A DNA stretch of 39,568 nucleotides, taken from positions 1 to 39,568 of the forward strand of contig CAZOWL010000035.1 of assembly GCA_964583605.1 (NCBI GenBank), in the 5' to 3' direction. Position 1 is the stretch's first letter. The number at the start of each line of letters is the position of its first letter. Origin of the DNA: CAZOWL01 sp964583605 (GTDB lineage Bacteria > Pseudomonadota > Gammaproteobacteria > Chromatiales > Chromatiaceae). Made by a program: the position numbers and the translations under genes. Below the pieces are notes generated by a model that was not told where the DNA came from, did not search any database, and saw only the letters and a program-made list of their open reading frames with translations. Below are positions 1 to 8,638 of the stretch, in pieces.

Positions 1-83
1 GAATGTCCTCGCCCAAAGGGCCGGTGATTAGCGAATCAGGGTGAAGAACAACACCTTGTTCCTCTGCGGAAGACTCGGGCTGG

Positions 84-116
84 GAGCCGGATGGTGTAAC
101 ACTCCAAGTCCGGTTC
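84..116 (+). other. group II intron domain V-like hairpin (3' remnant)
   Basis: The 8-base arms GAGCCGGA (84-91) and TCCGGTTC (109-116) pair completely (one G-T wobble) around a smaller imperfect helix. This shape, followed by TCTGCGAGGAG, is that of domain V of bacterial group II introns. No reverse transcriptase reading frame is visible; if there was one it lies left of the window. I read this as the 3' end of an intron or a decayed piece of one. The exact intron end cannot be placed. Confidence 0.4.
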
Positions 117-208
117 TGCGAGGAGCCGGCGGCCGAACCGTCGCATGGCAGAGATATCGTGGCACCGCCGGGAAACCAGGCGGCAAACAGAGAAAACAAA
201 CATCTGCC

Positions 209-334
209 TAACGATCATGGGGCGAGCCGACCCACCCCGGACGATGAAACGTCGCCTCGCCCCTGATCGTTCCCTCACCCCAACCCTCTCCCAGAGGGCG
301 AGGGAGCGAACGTGCTTCGCGAATTTCATGGTAA
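209..334 (-). repeat. 126-bp interspersed repeat, copy A
   Basis: One of five full copies in the window and the only one on the minus strand. Read on its own strand it starts TTACCATGAAATTCGCG, has a central CCCTCGCCCTCTGGGAGAGG hairpin region and ends CATGATCGTT(A). No gene overlaps it. It has no coding capacity of its own; apparent short reading frames through it are by-products of its composition. It probably belongs to a non-autonomous (MITE- or REP-like) family. Confidence 0.85.
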
Positions 335-410
335 GCGGCGGCAAGGCCCCGGCTTACTCTCCGGGCTCACGTGTAACAATTGGGAGGGGGGATAGGCCAA
401 CGATCGGGTC

Positions 411-438
411 GGGGTGACGGGATTGCGCCCGTCACCCC
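411..438. other. perfect 11-bp stem-loop downstream of gpmI
   Basis: GGGGTGACGGG (411-421) and CCCGTCACCCC (428-438) are exact reverse complements around a 6-base loop. On the minus strand it is preceded by a GTCCGG...GTGTGGGAGGGG stretch like the ends of some group II introns, so this may be a second intron-end remnant. It lies about 130 bases beyond the gpmI stop and has no T-tract, so it is not a standard terminator. The rest of 335-568 holds no gene that I can support. Confidence 0.4.
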
Positions 439-568
439 TCCCACACTACCGGACATGCAACAGATAGATCTGTCACCTGCCGTAGGCATTTCCTCACCCT
501 TTCCTGTGGTCACCTCTTCCTGTGCGCACCGACCAGAGCGCACGTTTCTTCTGCGTACACCCTCGGAC

Positions 569-2218
569 TCAACCGACCGCCACCAGGCTCGGCGTGTAGT
601 CGGCGGGCGGCTCGAAGCCAAGCAGGGTGATGCAGGTCGCGGCCAGGTTGGCGATGCCCGGGTCCGAGACCTCGGCCAGGCGCAAACGAGCCTGGCCGGC
701 TGGATCATAGATGATCGCCGGTACCGGGTTTAGGGAGTGCGAGGTCTTGGGCAGGTAGTTGCCGGCGGCATCGCGCTTGAGCTGGCCGGTCTTCTTGTCT
801 GCCTCGTACATGTCGTCGGAATTGCCGTGGTCGGCCGAGACGACCAGGATCCCCTCAGCCTGCTTCACCGCCCCCATGATGCGGCCCAGACCCTGGTCGA
901 CCGCGGCGACGGCAACTTTGACGGCCTGGGTGTCACCGGTGTGCCCGACCATGTCGCCGTTCGGATAGTTGAGTCGGATGAAGCGGTATTCGCCGCTCGC
1001 GATCGCGGCGACCACGGCGTCGGTGATCTCGTCGGCCTTCATCCGGGGCGCCTGCTCGAACGGGATCACGTCGGAGGGTATCTCTCGCCAGGTCTCGGTC
1101 GGGAAGCGCCCGGAGTTGTTGCCGTTGAAGAAATAGGTGACATGGCCGAATTTCTGCGTCTCCGAGATCGCGAGCTGTGTCACCCCGCTGTCCGATAGGA
1201 GCTCGCTCATGGTCCGGTCGATCGCCGGCGGCGAGACCAGGTACTTCTCCGGGGCCATCAGGTCGCCGTCGTACTGCATCATCCCGGCATAGAGCACATC
1301 GAGCTTGGGACCGCGGTCGAACTCGGTCAGCTCCTCGGCCTCGAAGGCCTTCGTGATCTCAAGCGCGCGATCCCCGCGGAAATTGAAGAAGATCACGCTG
1401 TCGCCTGGCTCGATCGGCCCGACCGGGGCGCCGTCGCGCTCGATGACGAAAGCGGGCAGGTCCTGGTCCAGGATGCCGGGGCGCTCTTGACGATAGGCCT
1501 CGACGGCCTCGCGCATTGACGCGAAGCGCCGACCCTCGGCGCGCACATGGGTCTTCCATCCGCGCTCGACCATCGCCCAATTGGCGTTGTAGCGATCCAT
1601 GGTGATGTGCATTCGTCCGCCGGCGGAGGCGATGCAGTAGTCGATACTGCCGTCGGCATTCAGATCGCGCAGGAAGCTCTCGAAACGCTCGACGTAGTCG
1701 AGGACCGAGGTCGGAGGCACATCGCGGCCGTCGATCAGCGGATGGATCCTAGCCTTTGCTATCCCTTCTTCCTTGGCCCGGATCAGCATCGCCTCAAGAT
1801 GGCGCAGATTCGAGTGCACGTTGCCGTCCGAAAATAGGCCGATGAAGTGCAGCGTCGAGCCCTTGGCCTTGACGTTGGCGATGAACTCCTGCCAAACCGG
1901 GCCGTCGAAGAGCGCCCCGGACGCGATCGCCCGATCGACCAGTGCCGCGCCCTGCGAGAACACGCGCCCGCAGCCGATCGCGTTGTGGCCGACCTCGGAG
2001 TTGCCCATGTCGCTGTCGTCCGGGAGACCGACGGCGGTGCCGTGCGCCTTGAGCTCCCTGTAGAGCGCATGCTCGCGCAGCCAGTCTAGGTTCGGGGTCT
2101 CGGCCTTGCGCACGAAGTCGCCTTCCGGATGCCTGCCGATGCCGACACCGTCCATGATCACTAGGACGACCGGGCCTTTCGGCCCTCTATAGACGGGATT
2201 TCTGCTGAGCTCGGCCAT
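569..2218 (-). CDS. gpmI: 2,3-bisphosphoglycerate-independent phosphoglycerate mutase
   Basis: Interconverts 3- and 2-phosphoglycerate in the cytoplasm, the step that takes the RuBisCO product towards phosphoenolpyruvate. The 549-residue product has the alkaline-phosphatase-superfamily layout of GpmI: an N-terminal metal site (VIMDGVGIG, about 20-28), the phosphoserine motif DMGNSEVGHN with Ser74 as nucleophile, the DGRDVPPTS substrate loop, and the C-terminal metal motif SADHGNSDDM. It is somewhat longer than the usual 510-515 residues. A GAGG ribosome site lies 8 bases before the ATG. The gene is divergent from cbbL across a 408-base control region, so the two may share regulation. The family assignment is secure. 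Confidence 0.96.
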   Translation of the reverse strand: MAELSRNPVYRGPKGPVVLVIMDGVGIGRHPEGDFVRKAETPNLDWLREHALYRELKAHGTAVGLPDDSDMGNSEVGHNAIGCGRVFSQGAALVDRAIASGALFDGPVWQEFIANVKAKGSTLHFIGLFSDGNVHSNLRHLEAMLIRAKEEGIAKARIHPLIDGRDVPPTSVLDYVERFESFLRDLNADGSIDYCIASAGGRMHITMDRYNANWAMVERGWKTHVRAEGRRFASMREAVEAYRQERPGILDQDLPAFVIERDGAPVGPIEPGDSVIFFNFRGDRALEITKAFEAEELTEFDRGPKLDVLYAGMMQYDGDLMAPEKYLVSPPAIDRTMSELLSDSGVTQLAISETQKFGHVTYFFNGNNSGRFPTETWREIPSDVIPFEQAPRMKADEITDAVVAAIASGEYRFIRLNYPNGDMVGHTGDTQAVKVAVAAVDQGLGRIMGAVKQAEGILVVSADHGNSDDMYEADKKTGQLKRDAAGNYLPKTSHSLNPVPAIIYDPAGQARLRLAEVSDPGIANLAATCITLLGFEPPADYTPSLVAVG

Positions 2219-2515
2219 TGTTGTTTACCTCAAAACTTGTGTGTCAAGCAGAACACGGAATTAAAAGGTTCGAAAGCCACACTTGGTGAAGAGATTGTCC
2301 CTGAATACTCGTCGGTCAGCTCTCGCGTCTGACGACATCTTCGCATAGCCAGTTGCGCCGGCGCGCGCTCGGCGCAGCCCTTATTTCCGCGTGAATCGTC
2401 AGGCTTTCGCACGGTCCCGCTCGCGGATTCCGCCTCTGGCGTGACTCCTGATTTTGCCGGCCTGTCTCGCCGGTCGTGTACTGGGCAATCCTCACACCGG
2501 CAGGCGGTATCACGC

Positions 2516-2569
2516 ATGCATTGATATTATGCAATCGCATACATTCCATTAATTGATTAGAAATGCATA
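2516..2569. promoter_or_regulatory. candidate CbbR operator region upstream of cbbL
   Basis: This AT-rich patch stands out in GC-rich surroundings and holds three ATGCA-type boxes (2516-2521, 2528-2533, 2562-2569) and the inverted repeat TATGC-AATC-GCATA (2528-2541). LysR-type regulators such as CbbR bind dyads of this kind upstream of cbb operons, and a CbbR-like gene lies at the operon's far end. The dyad is seen directly; its use as an operator is inference. The remainder of the 2219-2626 gap shows no gene. Confidence 0.35.
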
Positions 2570-2582
2570 GGGAAAATATTTA
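2553..2582 (+). promoter_or_regulatory. possible sigma-70 promoter of the carboxysome operon
   Basis: TTGATT (2553-2558) and TATTTA (2577-2582) are separated by 18 bases, about 45 bases before the cbbL start, and overlap the candidate CbbR region. Both boxes are imperfect. A ribosome site GGAG (2617-2620) precedes the cbbL ATG by 6 bases. Confidence 0.3.
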
Positions 2583-2626
2583 TCTTCCTCACACGTCCAC
2601 GCGGATTCCATCGACTGGAGTAAATC

Positions 2627-4042
2627 ATGGCTACAAAGACGTATGACGCTGGCGTCAAGGACTATGCGCTGACCTATTGGACGCCCGACTACGTGCCGCT
2701 CGACTCCGATCTGCTGGCCTGCTTCAAGGTCACCCAGCAGCCCGGGGTGCCGCGCGAAGAGGCTGCGGCGGCCGTGGCGGCGGAGTCCTCTACCGGCACC
2801 TGGACCACGGTCTGGTCGGATCTCCTGACCGACCTCGACTACTACAAGGGCCGCGCCTATCGCATCGAGGACGTGCCAGGCGACAAGGAGAGCTTCTACG
2901 CCTTCGTCGCCTATCCGCTGGACCTCTTCGAGGAGGGCTCGGTCGTCAACGTGCTGACCTCGTTGGTCGGCAATGTGTTCGGCTTCAAGGCGGTGCGGCA
3001 CCTGCGGCTCGAAGACCTGCGGTTCCCGCTGCACTACGTCAAGACCTGCGGTGGCCCGCCAAATGGCATCCAGGTCGAGCGCGACCGCATGGACAAATAT
3101 GGCCGGCCGTTTCTCGGTGCCACGGTCAAGCCCAAGCTCGGACTCTCGGCGAAGAACTATGGCCGCGCCGTCTACGAGATGCTGCGCGGCGGACTCGATT
3201 TCACGAAGGACGACGAGAACGTCAACTCCCAGCCGTTCATGCGCTGGCAGAACCGCTTCGAGTTCGTCATGGAGGCGGTGCGCAAGGCCCAGGAAGAGAC
3301 TGGCGAGCGCAAGGGCCACTACCTGAACGTCACGGCCCCGACCTGCGAGGAGATGTTCAAGCGAGCCGAGTTCGCCAAGGAGCTCGGCTCGCCGATCATC
3401 ATGCATGACTTCTTGACCGCCGGCTTCTCGGCCAACACGAGCCTGGCGAACTGGTGCCGCGACAACGGTATGCTGCTGCACATCCACCGTGCGATGCATG
3501 CCGTCATCGACCGCCACCCCAAGCACGGTATCCACTTCCGCGTCCTGGCCAAGTGCCTGCGCCTCTCAGGCGGCGACCACCTGCACACCGGCACCGTCGT
3601 CGGCAAGCTCGAGGGTGACCGTGCCTCGACGCTCGGCTTCGTCGATCAGCTGCGCGAATCCTTCGTCCCCGAGGACCGCGCCCGCGGACTCTTCTTCGAT
3701 CAGGATTGGGGCGGTATGCCGGGTGTGATGGCGGTGGCCTCGGGCGGCATCCATGTCTGGCACATCCCGGCGCTGGTGACCATCTTCGGCGACGATTCCG
3801 TGTTGCAGTTTGGTGGCGGCACCCAAGGCCACCCCTGGGGCAACGCGGCCGGCGCGGCGGCCAACCGCGTCGCGACCGAGGCGTGCGTCAAGGCGCGCAA
3901 CGAGGGTGTAGAGGTCGAGAAGGAGGCGCGCGACATCCTCGCCGAGGCAGCCCGTCACAGCCCGGAGCTGGCCGCGGCGATGGAGACCTGGAAGGAGATC
4001 AAGTTCGAGTTCGAGACCGTCGACAAGCTCGATGTCGCCTGA
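2627..4042 (+). CDS. cbbL: RuBisCO large subunit, form IA
   Basis: Carboxylates ribulose-1,5-bisphosphate as the catalytic chain of the L8S8 enzyme packed in the carboxysome. The 471 residues match the form I family length. Visible active-site elements are TVKPKLGLS with Lys168 and Lys170, the carbamylation site DFTKDDEN with Lys194 and metal ligands Asp196 and Glu197, the GGDHLHTGTVVGKLEG loop 6 segment, and the GGGTQGHPWGN phosphate-binding loop near residue 395. It is the first gene of the operon; cbbS follows after 48 bases and csoS2 after that, which places it in the carboxysomal IA class. Start chosen at the ATG preceded by GGAG. All expected catalytic residues are present. Confidence 0.98.
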   Translation: MATKTYDAGVKDYALTYWTPDYVPLDSDLLACFKVTQQPGVPREEAAAAVAAESSTGTWTTVWSDLLTDLDYYKGRAYRIEDVPGDKESFYAFVAYPLDLFEEGSVVNVLTSLVGNVFGFKAVRHLRLEDLRFPLHYVKTCGGPPNGIQVERDRMDKYGRPFLGATVKPKLGLSAKNYGRAVYEMLRGGLDFTKDDENVNSQPFMRWQNRFEFVMEAVRKAQEETGERKGHYLNVTAPTCEEMFKRAEFAKELGSPIIMHDFLTAGFSANTSLANWCRDNGMLLHIHRAMHAVIDRHPKHGIHFRVLAKCLRLSGGDHLHTGTVVGKLEGDRASTLGFVDQLRESFVPEDRARGLFFDQDWGGMPGVMAVASGGIHVWHIPALVTIFGDDSVLQFGGGTQGHPWGNAAGAAANRVATEACVKARNEGVEVEKEARDILAEAARHSPELAAAMETWKEIKFEFETVDKLDVA

Positions 4043-4090
4043 TCGGACCAAAGAGATCCCTAGACACTCAAGATTAGAGAGGCTTGCGTC

Positions 4091-4432
4091 ATGAGTATTG
4101 TACATAGCATGGGCGATCACGAGACGATCGGGCGGCACGAGACCTTCTCATATCTACCGCCGCTCAATCGCGACGAGATCCTGGAACAGGTCGCCTTCAT
4201 CCTGGGCGCCGGCTGGAATGCCTCGATCGAGCACGAGCATCCGAGCCGCGCCTTCGAATATTACTGGCCGATGTGGAAGTTGCCGTTCTTTGGCGAGACG
4301 GACCCAGGTGTGATCCTGACGGAGATCGAGGCCTGCCATCGCGCCTATCCCGATCACCATGTGCGGCTCGTCGGCTACGACAACTACGCGCAAAGCAAGG
4401 GGCACTCCTTCCTGGTGCATCGGGCGGTCTGA
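4091..4432 (+). CDS. cbbS: RuBisCO small subunit, form IA
   Basis: Caps the L8 core of RuBisCO and, in alpha-carboxysomes, forms with CbbL the surface bound by the CsoS2 N-terminal repeats. At 113 residues it has the usual length. It carries the family's ETFSYLPPL start of the core fold, a WPMWKLPFFGE segment, and the VRLVGYDNYAQSKG strand near the C terminus. An AGAGAGG ribosome site lies just before the ATG. It sits 48 bases after cbbL and about 100 bases before the chosen csoS2 start, on the same strand, so it is co-transcribed with them. Confidence 0.97.
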   Translation: MSIVHSMGDHETIGRHETFSYLPPLNRDEILEQVAFILGAGWNASIEHEHPSRAFEYYWPMWKLPFFGETDPGVILTEIEACHRAYPDHHVRLVGYDNYAQSKGHSFLVHRAV

Positions 4433-4531
4433 ACAGACGCCGACTGATTGTCCGTTCCGTTAGGCGGATCGGAGAGGCCAGTCCGAGTGATACGACCTCG
4501 ACAAAACCAAGCGAGACGAATGGAGCGAGGC

Positions 4532-6868
4532 ATGGTTCAGGGTGCGAGAGAGCAACGGTTGACCGGCCGGGCAGTGGCCATCGCCAGACGGCGCCATATC
4601 GCCGACGGCGGCAAGGCCGGAGCGGTCACCACGGCGGCGCCGAGCCGCACGGCCGCACCGTCCACCCCGGGGCGCAGTCCGAAGCGTGATGCGGCGCCTC
4701 GCCCCGAGGTCGCGGCCAGGGCGACATCGCCGACACATGAGCGCCCGGCCGTGGCGAAGCAGCAGGCCAGGGCCCGCGGTCCGCTGTCCGCTGGGCGCCA
4801 GCGGGCGATCGCGCAGCGCGCCCGGCAGACCCAGGGCGGCGCTGCGACCAAGTCGATGTCGAGCGCTTCCGGGGCCGAGCGCGTCCGTGGCCTGACGGGT
4901 CGCGACGCCGCAATCGCGCGACGCCGCCAAATCTCCGGCCAGGTATCAGGTCAGTCATCCGGTTCCGAAGATCGAGGCCTCGCGTCGCGTGAAGTGTCGC
5001 GGCCGGGTGCTGGATCGGACGGGAAGACGACCAGGGCGGCCATCGGGAGCCCGAAGCGGACCGGCATGGCCGCGTCGGCTCAGACAGGTCGGAGAACGGC
5101 CGTCACCCGGGCCCGAGTCGCGACCAAGACCCCGCTCATGAGCCGCGGTCGGCGTCTATCGATGGCCCGCCGGGCGGCCACGGCTGCTGCGGGCCGCAAT
5201 GGCCTGAAGTCGTTGGGCAGCCAGTCGAATGGATCGGCCACCGCAGCGATCTGGCGTGAGGCCGGCGCGAGCTCCCGCGAGATCGCCCGCAAGGTCCGTC
5301 AGGAGCGTTGCGAGCACGGCAAGGCGTGTGCGACGGTGCCGCGCCCGAGCGGCCGTGCCCGGCCGCTAGGCCGGACCCCCCGCGGGGCCACCCCGGGAGC
5401 GGCGGTCAGCGAGACGGCCAGCGGCCAGCAGGTGACCGGCACGCGCGTCGGGCGCAGCAGCAGGACGACGGGCGACGAGCCGGGCGCCTGCAGGCGCGTC
5501 ACCGGCACCGAATATCTGGGCGCCGAGCTGTTCCAGGAGTTTTGCGGGATCCAGCCCGAGCCGAAGCCGTCGCACGAGCCTGTCGGCACGGCGAAGGGTC
5601 AGCTTGTCACCGGCAGCCGCGTCGGACGCAGCACCAAGGTGACGGGGGATGAGCCCGGCGCCGATCGGGTCCTGACCGGGACCCCCTACACGGGTGTTGC
5701 TGCTGGTGCTGGGGGCGGTCCGAAGAAGGTCGGCGTCACGCGGACGTTCAGTGGCGGTCCCGTGAGCGGCACGCTCGTCGGACGCAGTGCGCGAGTGACC
5801 GGCGATGAGCCCGGCAGCTGCCGGCGCGTCACGGGCAATGAATATGTCGGCTCGGAGCAGTATGCGGACTTCTGCGAGATGAAGCCCGAGCCGAGCGGCG
5901 ACAAGAAGGTCGGTCGCGATAGGACCTGGCACGCGCAAGCGGTCACCGGGACACGGGTCGGGCGCGCTCAGCGCGTCACGGGCGACGAGCCCGGGACCTG
6001 CGAGGTCGTCACGGGCACGCCCTATGTCGGACCTGGGCAATACCAGGCCTACTGCCCGCCGCCGGTCACGGAGTCGGCGCGCCAGCGCACGCGCACCTGG
6101 CGGGACACCCCCGGCGCAAGCCTGACCGGACAGTCACCGGGGCTTGGCGGGGAGGTCACCGGCGATGCGCGCGGCGCCTGTCATTCCGTGACGGGCACGC
6201 CCTACGTGGGAGCCGATCAGTTCTTCGCCGAATGTGGCCAGGGCGCCGACAGCGCGCCCGGCAGCGCCGATTTCCCGCAGCCCTTGGCCGGCGGCAACTG
6301 GGGCGCTTTCAGCGTCCAGTCACCGGCGCGCGCGGCCCAGGCGAGCCGAGTCTCGGGAGTGATCACGGGCACCAGCTACACGCAGGATGAGGGCCGCATC
6401 ACAGGGCCGTTCAATCTCGGCCGCGGTGTCGTGACGGGAACCGAGGACTTCCGCCGGCGCGAGCACGAGCATGGCCGTATGGCTGCCACGCTGGGGGCCA
6501 TGCACGCAGCTCCCGCGATGACCGCCGCCGCGCCGCGATCGGAATTGAGCCCGGAGCCAAGCCCCGAGCCGAGCCCCGAGCCAAACCAGGAAGGGCCGCG
6601 TCCGCGCGTCACGGGCGAGGGGATGGACGGTGGACTGCGGATCACCGGCGATGACTGGGGGCGCAATGAGCGCGTCACTGGCACCGAGGGCTATTCGTCA
6701 TCCGGCCGCAATCCGACCCGGCGTGGTGGCATGGTGGGGCCGTTCGCGGGTGCCCGGACGTTCCAGGAATCTCAAGCGCGACAGGTCCCACCGCAGCGCG
6801 TCACCGGCAGCAGCGGGAGCACCGAGCGAGGGGCCGTTGTCACCGTATCCGGCGGGGCGCGGGGCTAA
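4532..6868 (+). CDS. csoS2: carboxysome assembly scaffold CsoS2
   Basis: Intrinsically disordered scaffold linking RuBisCO to the shell in alpha-carboxysomes. From the ATG at 4532 (GGAG 6 bases upstream) it is 778 residues; an ATG at 4520 and a TTG at 4448 are also in frame but less well supported. The N-terminal third has basic RuBisCO-binding repeats of the type LTGRxxAIARRR. The middle region (about 301-568) has five VTG...TGDEPG...VTGTxYxG repeats; repeats 1, 3, 4 and 5 carry a Cys pair, while repeat 2 (about 5612-5698) lacks both cysteines. The C-terminal part has ITG/VTG blocks, a PEPSPEPSPEP linker, and ends VTVSGGARG, the conserved shell-anchoring tail. I saw no slippery heptamer that would suggest the programmed frameshift known in some homologues. 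Confidence 0.95.
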   Translation: MVQGAREQRLTGRAVAIARRRHIADGGKAGAVTTAAPSRTAAPSTPGRSPKRDAAPRPEVAARATSPTHERPAVAKQQARARGPLSAGRQRAIAQRARQTQGGAATKSMSSASGAERVRGLTGRDAAIARRRQISGQVSGQSSGSEDRGLASREVSRPGAGSDGKTTRAAIGSPKRTGMAASAQTGRRTAVTRARVATKTPLMSRGRRLSMARRAATAAAGRNGLKSLGSQSNGSATAAIWREAGASSREIARKVRQERCEHGKACATVPRPSGRARPLGRTPRGATPGAAVSETASGQQVTGTRVGRSSRTTGDEPGACRRVTGTEYLGAELFQEFCGIQPEPKPSHEPVGTAKGQLVTGSRVGRSTKVTGDEPGADRVLTGTPYTGVAAGAGGGPKKVGVTRTFSGGPVSGTLVGRSARVTGDEPGSCRRVTGNEYVGSEQYADFCEMKPEPSGDKKVGRDRTWHAQAVTGTRVGRAQRVTGDEPGTCEVVTGTPYVGPGQYQAYCPPPVTESARQRTRTWRDTPGASLTGQSPGLGGEVTGDARGACHSVTGTPYVGADQFFAECGQGADSAPGSADFPQPLAGGNWGAFSVQSPARAAQASRVSGVITGTSYTQDEGRITGPFNLGRGVVTGTEDFRRREHEHGRMAATLGAMHAAPAMTAAAPRSELSPEPSPEPSPEPNQEGPRPRVTGEGMDGGLRITGDDWGRNERVTGTEGYSSSGRNPTRRGGMVGPFAGARTFQESQARQVPPQRVTGSSGSTERGAVVTVSGGARG

Positions 6869-6871
6869 GCC

Positions 6872-8638
6872 ATGACACCGCTCGCGTCGAAGAAGACGGC
6901 GATGCCGCTCGGTCGCTCAGGCCGTCCTGGGCCGCGCGCGCGGCCCGCGATGGCGGGGCTGTCGCGACGGCCGCGCCCGACACTGGTGCAGACCGCGATG
7001 TCGGCCGCGCCCGGCCAGCACCCCGCCGCAAGGCCGCAGGCGATGGAAGCGGTGGCCACGACTCCCGCCGAGGCTCCGCGTGCCGCAAGGATCTCTGGCA
7101 TCACAGACACTGGCCACGAGCGGGCGACCAGCCCTCGGCAAGGGCCGCCCACTGGGCGCGTCACCGCCAATGGGCGGCAGGCAAAGGTTACTGTGCGCCG
7201 CGGGGAGGCTCGCCTGGGGCGCGCGGGGCCTGCGCACCCGCTGACCCGAGCGCACGAGAATGAACGCCTCTACGCCTATGAGAACCGGATCAAGCAGGCG
7301 TTTGCCCAAGTCGTCCCGACCTTGAAGGCCGTCTCGGCGCGCCAGTATGCGACAGACTTTGTGCCCTGGGCGCAGGCCGAGGCCCAACGACAGCTCGGGT
7401 TTGGGCTGCCGGAGCCGATCCTGGCGGATGCCTGGATCGACCACCTCGATCTGCGCTCGTTGTTCGCCCAGGCGACCTTCGAGACCTTTCGCCAGGCGAG
7501 CCGCGAGCATTTCACCGCGGCCCCGCTCGGCGTGCTCGGAGAGGGCGAGGCGTTCCGAGCGTTCCTGCTCGAGTGCGGCTTTCACGAGATGAATGTCACG
7601 CCCTGCGCGGACGGCCGACTGGCCCACGCGATCAGCTATGTGCTCAGACTCCCGGCGGCAGCGGTGCGACGCAAATCGTACGCCGGGGCCCTGTTCGACG
7701 TCGAAGAGGCCGTACAGCGCTGGTCATCGGTCGAGGTGGCACGCCTGCGTGCCGGCGAGCCAGATCTGGCCGATATGCCGACCCGCTACCTGAAGGTGGC
7801 CATCTATCACTACAGCAGCCTGGATCCCGACACGCAGGGCTGCGCGGCGCACGGCAGTGATACCCGCCGGGCCGCCACGGCGGCGCTGGATCGGCTTCAG
7901 GCCTTTCGCGAGGCGATCGAGAACAGCTTCTGCTGCGGCGCCTCGATCGACATCCTGCTGCTCGGCATCGACACCGATACCGACAGCCTGCGCGTGCATC
8001 TGCCGGATGCCAGGGGTCGAATCGAGATCGATCGCTATGTCGATGCGGCGGCGCTCTATGCCGAGACCGCGCATCTCGAAGCCGGGACGGCGCGTGGCGT
8101 CATCGGCGAGCAAGTCGGCGCGTCGGCGGCGAGCCGAGGTGCGGGCGCGCCGCACGAAGGGCTTCAGCGGCTCGCCGCAAAGCTCATCGAGAACAACTTC
8201 TCGCAGATCGACTATGTGCTGAGCTACCACGGCGATCACTACCCAGATCAAGGTCACGAGGAGCGCTTCATCGGCGTCGGCATGGACTTCGCCGACGTGC
8301 AGCTGCGCAACCTCACCTACTTCGCCTTCATGCGCACGGTGGAGGAGGGTGGGGCGGACCTGGATGTCGGCATCCAGATCTTTCGGCGACTGAACGTCGC
8401 GCACTGCTTGCCGATCCCGATCGTCGTGCGCTTCGAATATCCCGGTCAGGTCCCCGGTGCCCGTGAGCGCGCCATCCAGCGCTGCGAGCGTGTTGCCGCG
8501 GCGATCGCGGCCCGCTACCCGGATCTGTCCGAGAAGGGTCTGCTGCACACCTTTCTGACGGTGCGCGACAGCCAGGGTACGAAACCGGTCGAGTGCGTCG
8601 GCAGCTCGATCCGTGGCTGGGGGGCGCGCGCAGCATGA
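6872..8638 (+). CDS. csoSCA: carboxysomal carbonic anhydrase CsoSCA
   Basis: Converts bicarbonate to CO2 inside the carboxysome. The zinc ligands of this divergent beta-class enzyme are recognisable: Cys245 in CADGRLAH, then His313 and Cys324 in YHYSSLDPDTQGC, with His-Cys spacing of 11 as in the characterised family member. The 588-residue product is longer than the roughly 515 residues typical of the family; the excess is an Arg/Pro/Ala-rich, probably disordered N-terminal tail of about 110 residues. In relatives the short disordered tail binds RuBisCO, so the long one here may do the same. The gene starts 3 bases after the csoS2 stop, and its stop overlaps the csoS4A start (ATGA). A later ATG at 6902 is possible. 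Confidence 0.95.
   Translation: MTPLASKKTAMPLGRSGRPGPRARPAMAGLSRRPRPTLVQTAMSAAPGQHPAARPQAMEAVATTPAEAPRAARISGITDTGHERATSPRQGPPTGRVTANGRQAKVTVRRGEARLGRAGPAHPLTRAHENERLYAYENRIKQAFAQVVPTLKAVSARQYATDFVPWAQAEAQRQLGFGLPEPILADAWIDHLDLRSLFAQATFETFRQASREHFTAAPLGVLGEGEAFRAFLLECGFHEMNVTPCADGRLAHAISYVLRLPAAAVRRKSYAGALFDVEEAVQRWSSVEVARLRAGEPDLADMPTRYLKVAIYHYSSLDPDTQGCAAHGSDTRRAATAALDRLQAFREAIENSFCCGASIDILLLGIDTDTDSLRVHLPDARGRIEIDRYVDAAALYAETAHLEAGTARGVIGEQVGASAASRGAGAPHEGLQRLAAKLIENNFSQIDYVLSYHGDHYPDQGHEERFIGVGMDFADVQLRNLTYFAFMRTVEEGGADLDVGIQIFRRLNVAHCLPIPIVVRFEYPGQVPGARERAIQRCERVAAAIAARYPDLSEKGLLHTFLTVRDSQGTKPVECVGSSIRGWGARAA

Noticed and set aside
2549..3535. 328-codon open frame on the minus strand opposite cbbL
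   Set aside because: Antisense shadow of a strongly conserved gene; no recognisable sequence and it runs through the cbbL promoter region.
4448..4531. Earlier TTG and ATG starts for csoS2
   Set aside because: Neither has a better ribosome site than the ATG at 4532, and the first RuBisCO-binding-type repeat begins only after it.
4532..6868. Programmed frameshift in csoS2
   Set aside because: Known in some homologues, but no slippery run of T or A was seen between the middle repeats, and the frame stays open to the conserved C-terminal tail.
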